Assembly (NCBI RefSeq): GCF_014529535.1
Contig: NC_050735.1
Coordinates: 12,225,739-12,289,738 of the forward strand
Source: Bradysia coprophila
Lineage: Eukaryota; Arthropoda; Insecta; Diptera; Sciaridae
DNA length: 64,000 nt
Reading direction: 5' to 3'
Of the stretch, positions 11,361 to 23,000 are shown in pieces. The notes below the pieces were generated by a model. That model searched no databases, was not told where the DNA came from, and saw only the letters and a program-made list of their open reading frames with translations. Made by a program: the position numbers and the translations under genes. Each line of letters begins with the position of its first letter. Position 1 is the stretch's first letter.

Positions 11361-14300
11361 CTGAAAATAAAATAAACACAAACATAAGCTACATAAGTAA
11401 CACGTATAATGAGTTCGCGCACGCGTTTACAATCTATTGTTGCTTTTACATTTTCAAATCAAAAAGATGTAGTTGCTAGAATAGTATATTCCGACTAAAA
11501 GTCTTTTTTAGCGTGTGAGAGGTTTCCAGACAGAGCCGAAGACGAAAACGAAGTCGCACTTTTCGGGTCCTAGGTATGAAAGTTTGTGCCACCGAGAATT
11601 GAAATACGACTCTTTTCAGCACTCATTTTAGTGTTGTAAAGTGACTTATTTCAGCACCCGTTTGATGGGATATTTCAACACTCAAAGCAGTGTTGTTATG
11701 GAATTTGTATGAGTTATTACAACATTCGTTTTAGAAAATGCAAAGCAATGTGATCGATCAAATTTGAAGAGTGATTGTTTACCATGAAAATTATGATTTT
11801 TTTGGGCATTTGTCTATTTCAATTCTCGGTTGGCACAAAGCATGATGTGTTACACGTATTGTAATGAGACAACATTACAATACTTGTAACACAACATACT
11901 ATTTCCTAACTAGTGATGAAATATCGCGACTTCGTCGTTTAGAAACGTTGTTCCTAACATATTCTGCTAAAAGGATTTTTTAGCGAATTCGGTTCCAGAA
12001 CTCGCTCGTGCTGAAAATCTCTCATTCGCTAAAAAAGGTTTTTAGCATATGTTTTATGAAAATCACTATTCAAGCCATCAGCTCTGAAAGCATTAAAATA
12101 TTATAACAACCAACATGAGGAAAAATGTGCGTTTTGAGACAACAGCAAATATGAACGAAATATTTTCGAAGTCTAATGCAGACAAGTATATTTTTGAGAA
12201 TGACAAACCGGAATTTATAAGATGACACGCAAAATTTTTGTAGTCTAAACGTTGTCTATGTATCAAAAATCGACAAATTTCACGACCTTCTGCATTATGG
12301 TGGAGCGAAAAATTTCTTGTTCAATGGATTGGTCTGTCTGTAAAAGATTACCGATGTGCCATCTTTAGAAGATCTGTGCCAGTGTAATTGTCTCGCTCTA
12401 ACCAACTTAATCTTGTTCTTGTGTATTTAAATGAATGTCTTGCTATACATGTCCTCTATATTAGTCCTTAAGAGGCATCGATACTTTGCTGAAAAGTAAA
12501 CTAAAATCCAGTATTTAAAAAATGCCCAAACGTATACTTTTTAGCCTCTAAAGGTTATCGACATTTTGCTCCCATTGTAAAAATAAATGCCGGACGGGCG
12601 TAACCTCCTCACATAAAGTCTTTATTTCATCATCAACATCAAAATCGATACATTTTTATATAAATGGTTAAATATAGAAACAGGACATGTCACATTTGTG
12701 AATTTTAAGAAAAATGAATTTTCATTGATGAAGCTCCGTTTCAAATTGGCTGACGATATCAATACTATACCAGCGTTTTATATTTTAACATAAAAGAGAA
12801 AACATCTTCGAAACGAAGCGAAGTAAATGAAATTTCATTTTTGTTATAATTCGCTAGCGTGAAATGACCCGTTTCTTAAATACGTTGTTAATATTTATAT
12901 AAGGAAAACCATAGAGGTAGACTACCTAGAGGAATTATGACCGAAATTCATTGAAAAATTATATCACACACACCACTAACACTAAAACGTCAACTTTGCT
13001 TTGCTTTTGACATTATGAGTCCCTTTACTTTTGACATAACGAGTCCCGTGTACTGTCTGTACACGGAGCAGTCACACACACATTCAAATATATGATTTTT
13101 CATTTTAATTTGTCAGTTTTTTCTATTGAGAAAGCCCTTGAGGAAAACTGACATTTAAAATGAGTACAGAGTTCGTGAAAAATATCTGAAAAATCCAAGG
13201 CTGTAAACTTCAAAGTTCTGAAAGAAGAGATTAAGACAACCACGCAGGCGGGTGACACCAAATTTTATAAACAGATAGTGTGAGAAATCAACTTGAAGAA
13301 AATATTTTTCTCGAAAATTCAGAATTTTGTTTTTGTTAAGTTCCATTTTACATAGAAACTTCGCAGCCGTTGGCGGAAATTTTGTGTCACCGCCTTCGTG
13401 ATCGGCGGAGCGAAATTTTGGACAAGTAATTCATAATTTCATAATTGAAAATTTGGTCGGGCATTTTGAATGAGTTCTGTAAGCATACATATAGGATAAA
13501 AAAAGTGGAAAAATTTATCGAGAATATCATTTCAATGATTTATTCAATTGAACATTGTTTGGTCTCCATAGCTTATTAGCTCAGCGGTTTTTTTTTGCAA
13601 AATTTTAAATATTTTAATAAAATATGAAGATTATACAATTCAAACATTGACATATCGTCAGTTGTGTTATAAAACGAGTGGAAATTTTGCCGACGCCAGT
13701 TGCGTAAACAGAGACTTCACTGAAAAAACAACTGCATTCTGAAATATAATATTTGCGTTTGTCATGACGTTGTTTGACGCAGCAAATACTTAGTTAATCC
13801 ACACTCTAGATTTTTGAAAAGAAGATCAATGAATGTCGAATGTTACAAGGTTGTAAACTTTGGGAAGGTCAGGCAGATGCGCGGGTGACACCGACATTCG
13901 CTACAAAAAATTTTATAACTAATAAAATGGCGATCTAAATGTTATGAAAAGTTATGGCTTCTAATGAGTTTTTCGGCACTGAGAGACGTAAAGCGAATAA
14001 TTTTGGGTATCTTAAGATAACTGAGACTGTGTTCAAGTGAAAAAAAAAAATTAGCAAAGTCACTCACAATACAAAGTTGAGTAAAATGAATGTTGGTGAG
14101 GAATATACACGACCAAAATTCAGTTCTGCACTTGAAAGACGAACAAGATTTCATCAGTTAAGGTGATCATTTCTGATCAACGCACACAGATCACAGATTG
14201 TTGAAAAAATTGAAAAGCAAAGCACGTACTGGCTGTAAAAAAGTCTTCACAAACTAAATGAATACACTGCAGAGTGTAATGAATAAATTCCCGGAAATTC

Positions 14301-14573
14301 TCAAAAAATCCTCAAATCTGGTGTTTGTTAAATCTTCATCTTCAACAATACATGACGTAAAAAATAGGGAATTTTCAAGAATTTGATTCTGCATTTGTCG
14401 GATTTTTCGTTCCACCCTAATATGAACGCGTCCAACGAAAAATGTAAATTGGACAGCAAACAGGCGTGAACTACCATACATATCAGACAATAAAGTCGCA
14501 GACTCATGATGACCATCATTCCGTCAATCAAAGATGCAACAGAATGGATATAAAGCCTCATACTTCCGCATAG
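11361..14573. other. repeat-rich spacer, no gene seen
   Basis: 11489-11581 is half of the hairpin element that is complete at 35195-35347 (CTAAAAGTCTTTTTTAGCG). 11950-12050 is a hairpin with CTAAAAAAGG/TTTTTAGC arms. 12470-12600 carries the AAGAGGCATCGAT repeat. 13440-13860 resembles 6000-6350 (AATGTCGAATGTTA). Nothing protein-coding was recognised. Confidence 0.5.
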
Positions 14574-14606
14574 TATAAAACAAACAATCAGAATAACATC
14601 AGCATT
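14574..14606 (+). promoter_or_regulatory. core promoter of fatty-acid-binding protein 1
   Basis: TATAAAA at 14574-14580 lies 27 bp before the A of an ATCAGC initiator-like site. The coding ATG is 67 bp further downstream. Confidence 0.55.
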
Positions 14607-14667
14607 TCAACGAAAAACTTTTTGTTGGCAAAATAAACACATCTCATCTACCTGTACAGAGAGTGTA

Positions 14668-15142
14668 ATGGAGCCATTTCTTAACATTAAATACAAATTG
14701 GAGCGATGCGACAACTTAGACGAACTGCTTGATGAAATGGGTGAGTATTGGCGACCAGATGCAGTTCTACGAGATATCTGTGTCCATATTACATTCCAAT
14801 TTGACATTCTCAGATGTGAATGCTTTCATCAGAAAAATTGCATCGTCTGTATCCACAACCATACAACTGGTTCGAAAAGGAGACGAATATACACTCAGCA
14901 CGAAAATGTTGCTGATGACCACCACGCAGAAATTTAAAATGGGAGAAGAGAAAGACGTTACAACCACGGATGGTCGTAAAGTTAAAAATGTGTTCACTGT
15001 CGATGGTAATGTACTGACCGAAAAGCAAATCGGCGATCAAACGTTGACAATAGTTCGTGAATTTGCTGAAAATGAAATGATAGCTACGTCCTACTATGGA
15101 AATGTGGTGTGCAAGGCCTATTGTAAGCCGTTAAAGCAATAG
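14668..15142 (+). CDS. fatty-acid-binding protein (intracellular lipid-binding family), copy 1
   Basis: Exons 14668-14740 and 14814-15142 with a 73-bp intron, 133 aa, the usual size for the family. The intron splits the Gly/Asp codon after the first helix, the classic first-intron place of this family. These are cytosolic beta-barrel carriers of fatty acids or retinoids. Visible family features: helix-turn-helix start (FIRKIASS), the TTTDGRKVKNVFTVDGN hairpin, and TIVREF, whose Arg binds the ligand carboxylate. In the C-terminal R-x-Y motif the Arg is replaced (KAYCK), so one carboxylate contact is altered. An AATAAA follows at 15236. A diverged paralogue starts 167 bp downstream. Confidence 0.9.
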
Positions 15143-15235
15143 TAGTGGCATTATAATACGACTAGTTCGTCTCTTTGCTGTTAGATAAGTGGAGATAATT
15201 TTAATGTTTTCGATAGCGCTTATCAAGAGTGTTTG

Positions 15236-15241
15236 AATAAA
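15236..15241 (+). terminator. polyadenylation signal of fatty-acid-binding protein 1
   Basis: AATAAA 94 bp after the stop of copy 1 and about 70 bp before the start of copy 2. Confidence 0.55.
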
Positions 15242-15308
15242 CGTATGACTGCAGAACGGTTTTTTCGTCTTCTTTCTTGACAGACGTCACGCTAATTGTG
15301 TATTAATT

Positions 15309-15778
15309 ATGGAAAAGTGTTTAAATAAAAGCTACAAGCTCGTACGTTTCGACGAATTCTACGACGACTATTTAGAAGCGATAGGTGCAGCAATAACACA
15401 TATTCTGTTCCAACAAAAGTATCGAAATTTTCGCATATTTTCCCAGGTTTAAATATATTCAATCGAAAAATTGCGAAATCAATACCTTCGACAACACAAT
15501 TCATAAAACTGGATGACTGTGCGTACGCAATCAATACGATCATTCCGTTCAAAACGCATCAGCAAAAATTCGTACTCGGTCAGGAGAACGATGCGTTTAC
15601 CATTGATGGCCGTAAAATCAAAAATCTTTTTGTAATCGATGGCAACAAGCTGATTGAACAACAAATTGAACCCGTCAGGAAGGTGACCATTACACGTGAA
15701 TTTACTGATGACGAAATTTTAGGGGAAATTGTTGTCGGTGACGTGATATGTAAATATTGGTGTTCAGCCGTTCAATAA
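15309..15778 (+). CDS. divergent fatty-acid-binding protein, copy 2
   Basis: Exons 15309-15384 and 15447-15778 with a 62-bp intron in the same codon position as in copy 1; 135 aa. The protein keeps FNRKIAKSIPSTTQF, the TIDGRKIKNLFVIDGNKL hairpin and TITREF, all typical of the lipid-binding barrel. The C-terminal R-x-Y motif reads K-Y-W, so both the Arg and the Tyr that normally hold the fatty-acid carboxylate appear replaced. It is much further from the family consensus than copy 1, so ligand or role may have shifted. An AATAAA overlaps the stop codon. It is intact, with no stop in the spliced frame. Confidence 0.85.
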
Positions 15779-16232
15779 AATGGTATTTGGGTTTGAAGTA
15801 TTAAGTGAATTAATTCGAATGGACTTTGAAAATCAGAAGGTTTGTCGAGTGGTCGGCTTACGATTCTGACTTGGTGTTGTTAGTCATAATCAGTAATCTT
15901 TCTGATAATTTTGGCTGAGAAATTCAATTTTTGAATTGCATAAAATGGCAACCATCGCTGGAAGGAGATAGTGTGGCACTCAAAGACAACACAGAGAGTC
16001 GCACGAATATTGCAAGGTATTTTGAGGTGAGTGTTTATAAGCTCGCTTATTGGCTTTCATTTGCAATTTATGATAAGTCGTTTAGGGACATGAATGCCGT
16101 TAAGCATTAAGTCGAAAGTGTAAGTTATCACTATCAGGTCTGCAAAAAAGAAAATTGGAAACTTGGACAAAATCTTGCAAAGCCCCCCAGATTCCAAGCG
16201 ACATTTAAGAGTTACAAATAGCGTTTCGTACA

Positions 16233-17182
16233 GAGGGATTATTTTGAAAAACAGCCTACCGAAATCGGACGCATTTTCAATTGGAATTTTTTATATGTGC
16301 CTAGAAAGGACTTCGACCCTAGTGGCCAAAACCACTTTCAAAAAAATTCTTCGAATTTTGTGTGGCTGGTCAAAGGTGAGCAAAAACCGAAAAGTTGCAA
16401 TTTTCTTACAAAAATTGCTCCAGTTACATGAGCCGTACAGGGTCGTGTGGGGTGTCATTAGAAAGGTAATCACATGTACTATTGAGCCGAATAGGGTCTT
16501 ATTGGGTTTAGAATTCATCCACACTGAAATATGTGCAGATAAAGTTTTTAACCGAAGACGTACACTGTTCTTACTGAAATTTCTCGAGGTACACAAAATG
16601 TACATGGTCGTGTGGGGTATCATTTGAAAGGTAATTTTATGTGCTTTTGAGCCAAATAGAGACTAATGTGGTTTGGATGCATCTATGATGAAATATGGAC
16701 ACTTAAACATTTCAACTTCTTTTTCATCGCATATGTATCCAAACCACATTAGTCTCTATTTGGCTCAAAAGCACATAAAATTACCTTTCAAATGATACCC
16801 CACACGACCATGTACATTTTGTGTACCTCGAGAAATTTCAGTAAGAACAGTGTACGTCTTCGGTTAAAAACTTTATCTGCACATATTTCAGTGTGGATGA
16901 ATTCTAAACCCAATAAGACCCTATTCGGCTCAATAGTACATGTGATTACCTTTCTAATGACACCCCACACGACCCTGTACGGCTCGTGTAACTGGAGCAA
17001 TTTTTGTAAGAAAATTGCAACTTTTCGGTTTTTGCTCACCTTTGACCAGCCACACAAAATTCGAAGAATTTTTTTGAAAGTGGTTTTGGCCACTAGGGTC
17101 GAAGTCCTTTCTAGGCACATATAAAAAATTCCAATAGAAAATGCGTCCGATTTCGGTAGGCTGTTTTTCAAAAGAATCCCTC
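16233..17182. mobile_element. 950-bp foldback element
   Basis: Two arms of about 470 bp are near-perfect inverted copies around a centre near 16710. The ends read GAGGGATT(A/C)TTTTGAAAAAC and then CAGCCTACCGAAATCGGACG. The same 110-aa frames therefore appear on both strands, which argues against a gene. Related elements lie at 34837-35058, 39603-40041 and 47936-48835, with a fragment at 27084. ACA flanks both sides and may be a 3-bp target duplication. Confidence 0.85.
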
Positions 17183-17728
17183 ACAAGGTAAATTCTACAC
17201 CACTACGAAATCGACTTTGTAAATATTGACTTGACGCTGATATTGACATAACAATCCTAAGATTTTCAATCGGTCTCCATGCTTTAACTCATTTGTTAAT
17301 GGATGAATGATTATCGTTAGTATCCCTCATGGTAGTAAGGGTCGTAGCGGATGAAGTTTCAGATTTCGGAAAATTATATTCACTTGTCTTTCAAAAGGTA
17401 CGATGATGTAAATGTACGTACATGGTTGTTAGTCGAAATAAATATCTTTTTCCGTTGCTGATGGCTCTGCAGACCGTACCGAAAATCAGTGAAGTTAAAT
17501 TTCTGAACATGTGAACTTCAGTTTACAGTTTCATCCAGAAAATAAGAGACATATGCCACAAAAATCCACGACATTTACATCAACCGTGGTCCCCTTTGAA
17601 AAACGGTTGAATGTAATTTTCCGAAGTCTGAAAATTTGCCAATTTTATTTAAACGAAACGAACATCTTCAACTTCAATACTCAGTCATAACTCAGTTATT
17701 TAGTGCAATATAACAAGTGTCTCTTAAC

Positions 17729-18460
17729 TAAGGCTCCGAACAGGTCGAATTCGGGTCATGCAAAATTGACTCAATCGACTCATAGTGTATGCATTTAGTG
17801 CGTCATTGATTTATGTCAAAGTATATGGAATCTTAATTGTTTGAAACCAACTGTCAAACTGAATGCTAAATGAAGGAGCGATTACAGCTTTACAAGGAAC
17901 ATATGAATGACAGATGACTTCTATGAGAGAGAATAGAATCGATTTCGTATGTAATTCTCTTGCATAATCTCCCATAGGTGTATCTTATCGGCAGCTTTAA
18001 GTATGGTTTCCACTCAACAAAAAGAGCCGTGAGAGAGCTAGCTGTCCAGTAAATAATGCAAAAATTGAAAAAAAAAATCAATTTTGTCTCAACGAAGTAC
18101 TTTTTTGGTAAGTGGAAATCAAACCTTACAATAACTAATTTTGACGTTTGAATTGTCGCCTCTGATAGATGGAATAGGCCATCTTTGATAGATCATCTTC
18201 AAAATACTGTACTTTTACGTAACCTCACTTAAGTTCAATTAAATGTTTCGTTCATTCATTCATTTGTATGAGTTTCTTATAACGTGGATGGCATTTCAAA
18301 CGGCCTTAAAGATGATCTATTCTAATAGACACAAATATCCACTGCAACACCGAAATGTGCAACGGAAAGGCTGTAAAGACGAATTCAATTCAATTCAATC
18401 GTCTCTATAATTCAATTGAGTTATTTTGCATGACCTGAATTCGACCTGTTCAGAGCCCTA
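17729..18460. mobile_element. hAT-like non-autonomous element with foldback ends
   Basis: The terminal inverted repeats run TA(A/G)GGCTC(C/T)GAACAGG and continue for about 40 bp (TCGAATTC-GGTCATGCAAAAT). The flanks CTCTTAAC (17721-17728) and CTCTTACT (18461-18468) form an 8-bp target duplication with one mismatch. An 8-bp duplication and a TA..G start are hAT features. No transposase frame is present. Confidence 0.75.
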
Positions 18461-18575
18461 CTCTTACTCTAACTTTCTTTCTCACTTTCTCGCAATTAAG
18501 AATTGCAAAAAAAAACGACATCGATTACACAATGATACAATTTTATTGATAGGAAGTGGAGCCTATGCTAAGTGA

Positions 18576-19745
18576 TAGGGTGTGTCGATTTCAATTTTTT
18601 TTTTTTTTAGTCATTCCTGGTTCCGCCCTACCGCGATTCACCCTCGCACTAGCAATAATAATCAACAAATTTTTTTTTTTTATAAGTCAATATAAGCTTG
18701 CACCGTCACTTTTTCAAAAATTTTCGAGCTACACGAGATACTTGGATTATGGGTCCGAACCAAAAAAAATCTACAGATGCTTTTGCAGAGTTTTCACTCT
18801 GTACGGCATCTATAGTACGGGTCTATTAGAACATACAAAAATTAAAAAAAGTTAAAAAAATGTTTTACCATCATTTTGGTGTAGCACCAAGTTTCACCGA
18901 GGTGGAATTTTCAAGAATTTTGTATGTGAAAAAGTCATCTCTTCTGGGTAAATTTTATTCAAGCTATTGTTGTGATAGCTCATTTTGAAGGGTTTTCAAT
19001 AGCGAATCTAGCAAGCGTACACTTTCGATAGGTAAATCTAAAAATTTATTGGTTTCGCTGTTGGAAGGCTCAAAAACAGGGCATTTTTACGAGTGTTGTC
19101 GAAAATATAACAAATTGACTTCTCTTAAAAAACAAAGTTTTACTATTTTCAGCTTTTAAATGTGTTATTCATGATTAATAATCGAATTTCTGTCAAAATT
19201 TTTAATTTACTCGCTGCATTTAAAATGTTAATTGTCTCCATACTCGTAAAAATGCCCCGTTTTGAGACTTCCAACAGCGAAACCAATAAATTTTTAGATT
19301 TACCTATCGAAAGTGTACGCTTGCTAGATTCGCTATTGAAAACCCTTCAAAATGAGCTATCACAACAATAGCTTGAATAAAATTTACCCAGAAGAGATGA
19401 TTTTTTCACATACAAAATTCTTGAAAATTCCACCTCGGTGAAACTTGGTGCTACAGAAAAATGATGGTAAAACATTTTTTTAACTTTTTTTAATTTTTGT
19501 ATGTTCTAATAGACCCGTACTAGATGCCGTACAGAGTGAAAACTCTGCAAAAGCATCTGTAGATTTTTTTTGGTTCGGACCCATAATCCAAGTATCTCGT
19601 GTAGCTCGAAAATTTTTGAAAAAGTGCAAGCTTATGTTGACTTAAAAAAAAAAAAATTGCTGATTATTATTGCTAGTGCGAGGGTGAATCGCGGTAGGGC
19701 GGAACCAGGAATGACTAAAAAAAAAATTGAAATCGACACACCCTA
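18576..19745. mobile_element. 1.17-kb hAT-like foldback element
   Basis: The ends are TAGGGTGTGTCGATTTCAA and its reverse complement, and the arms of about 560 bp pair with very few differences. Perfect 8-bp target duplications CTAAGTGA flank it (18568-18575 and 19746-19753). No transposase is encoded. It sits in the putative long intron before the alternative kinase exon. Confidence 0.85.
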
Positions 19746-20080
19746 CTAAGTGAGTGCATGTCATCAAGACATCACCTGACTATCCGGTCCAAAAGCATTA
19801 ACCTATTATTACATAATTATATGTATGTATTTAGAAGAAATGAAAGGAAAAGAAAATGTTTAAAATCAAAAAAGACTAATTTTTTATCTCTAACCTAAGT
19901 AAAAATGTTTTATACAAATAAATGGCATCAAAATCTTACAATACGACTAAAAGGTATGTAGTAAATGTAAAGAACAAAAAAAAATGTATAATTTGGTAAT
20001 GTACCGAACGACGACAGCAAATTGTTTAATTAACTTTTTTGTTTATAAATTAACTAATGTGCCCGTCGCATGATCGTATG

Positions 20081-23000
20081 TTATGGTCCTGGTGAGAGAT
20101 TATTAGCGTTTCCACCAGGTCGTAAAATTTCGCCAATGTGATGAACAATCAAATCAATTGCAACTGTAAATATACAACAAGCACACGGTGGACTAAAGTT
20201 TTTTTTTGTATTTTTGATTGGTTTTTTAATTACACTAAACGAATTATGAAAATGCTGTTCGGAAAACGCATAGTAGGATGTGTCGATTTGAAATTATTTA
20301 TTTCTATGGCAGACCTTGCACCTATCTAGTTGCAACCACTTCAACGAGAAATTGCACAATTTACTGTCTTTTATATGACTAGGAATAAAAAGATGAAAAG
20401 TAGAGTCAACATTAAACACACAAAAACGAGACTTTTCGTCTTTCTGTCCCTAGTTCTGTAATGGATTGTACATGCTGAGGACGTCGAAAATATTGTATGA
20501 AACATGAAAAGTACGGTTTTTGACGCGGGTAGCATGTGAATAACCCTTACATAACATACAAGCCTAACCATTCGTACCATTAAACTTATTGAAGTTTCGG
20601 GAAAATTATTATTTTGAACCAAAAGCGAGCTCTGCTTAATTGAAACGAATCAATAATGAGCAAAAGCGTCAAAAGGACAGTATATCAAAGAGTATATTAG
20701 CGTGCAACTCGATTAAAACACGTTGAAGTTAATTGCGGCTTGTCAACTTTCGGCACCCTGGACTTTACTTAAATCGTCGAGGAATGCCTCCAAATAAATT
20801 TCTGAAAATCTAGAATTCCGTTTTGGATTTTTAGAAATTTATTTGGAGGCATTCCTCGACGATTTAAGTAAAGTCCAGGGTGCCGAAAGTTGACAAGCCG
20901 CAATTAACTTCAACGTGAACATTATCAAAACTAGTCCTTGGGAAAAAAGATTCGATGTCCTGTTTTGTACGTTATAGTAAAATCGGGGACAAAAAGGTCT
21001 TCCCAAAAATTGTCCCTGGATTCAATAGAAATTTTCGAGTCTTTTTGTCACATTCTTCATATTTCTAAAGTTTTTTTTAAAAATCATACATGGTTAGATC
21101 AGTCACGAAGTCCTAAAGAGGTCGTGATCAGGAAATGAATGAAGAATGCGGTCAAAATTTGAAGTATGTAGTAGTCTTGTGTGCTGCCTTTAGCCGATAA
21201 ATCGAGTGATAACGGGTAACTGATAATCTGCCTTGTTCAGTTAGAGCCCGTTAACACAACACGTTTCGTTGCAAACTAAAAAAATTATTTAGGGTGTCCT
21301 GGTTACCAACAGTAACATGCTGACAATATGAGGCTTACTCGTGATCGCTTTAGAACTTTTACTTACATCCATGTTTTGATGTAGAATAGGAGTGGGACAG
21401 TAAACATTCTCATTGGATGTTGGAAATAATATTTTTTCTCCATAAATATTTGATGCACAAAGATAGATTAAAGGTCTGATATCGACGCACCCTATTACAT
21501 AGAATAGACTACAACCAAACCCAGCGTACAGTTCCATTTAGTAGATAAAGATAGGAGACATATTGTATTTGTGTTGTCTTAAAAGGATCCACAACATAGA
21601 AAAGCCGACAAAACTCACTGGGATGTTTTAGTAATTACAAACGGCCTTGGAACATTTTATCACTGTCTAAGCCTTAGCCCGTTCACCTTAGATACCCTCA
21701 ACCTTCAATAATTTTTCGATTTTTTTTAGCTCGATTTTAATTTAAGTCGTTCAATAAATGTGTGCTGGACCAGCATTGCTGGTCCTAAATGAGAGTTATA
21801 AATTTTCCATTGAGTTATCACCACAGTTTTTGTTGTTGATATTTAGAGACTTTTTCAGCAAAGTGATTTTGTTTTAGAATATATTTTGTGCAGTTCCCTT
21901 AAAGTGGTAGATTAGTAACTGAAGTAAGACATTGAAACTGTGTTAGACGAACAAGAAGTAGCAAGATCACTTAGTGGAGAAGAAAGTGTCACTACTATCG
22001 TAAGTTGGACAAACTGTGCAGTGCAGGAGTTATGGAGTTATCCTGACTTGACAAGAATTATAAAAAAAACAGAAAATGATTCATTAAAAATTCGTCGAAC
22101 ATACGAGCAATACAACGAACAATTGAACCGACCTCTATTGTTCGTTTATTGGGGGACTTTTTAATTGCACGTCACATAAATCTAGGAAAAATGGTAAAGT
22201 GTCGGTTTTAAGTGTAACATTTGTTAATCCGAGGCAAAGCCGATCAATAATCGCGCGTAAACTCGACTTTTCATTTTTAACCCGAGTCAATACACAACTT
22301 TACTCAACAAAACGAGAAACACTTTACAATCCTAGGGATGTGAAGTATATCAAAATCCTTTCCTGTTCCAAATGAACAGAAGTCGGAGCGAAAATATTTG
22401 TACCGGTCTCGTTCCCCGAAAAGAACGGAAGTCGGATCGGATCCAAGCGGTTGTAATTTAAGAAGGTTTCGAACCGGACGATTTTGATAAATTGTATTTT
22501 TAAGGTACAAAAACCCAAAAATGTTACCTTTTGACCCAGACGGTCGCAACGACCGCTTGTAGCTGGATTTAAATTTTAATAAGTCTCAATTAGTGCATTG
22601 TAATGACAAAATGGGAATCATCTTCACTTCTGTTCTTCTATTGACAATATACTCTCCGATTAAACAGAGCGGTTTGTTCTACACAAATCAATATGTTAAT
22701 TATGCCATCATTTGGTATCTCCACACAGAGCCACGTCCAAAAAAATCCACAAAGTGAACCGTTCATATTGGAGAACCCGAAACGTTTTATTGAGAAGGTA
22801 AGAAAGTAAGAATTCAAGTGAAATTATGTTTAGCTGATAAATGTAAGCTATTTGCAATAAATTTCCCGTATTGATAACGGGTCAAACCACCTAAGATACT
22901 TGTACCATACCATATGAGACGTACGACTAATAAATGAACATTTTCTAATTGATTTTTACGGCTATAGGTTAGATTACGATTAAGATAATTAATGCATCGG

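Noticed and set aside
16163-17171. Two long similar frames on opposite strands (154 and 127 aa)
   Set aside because: They are mirror images from the arms of the foldback element, with no domain and many related copies.
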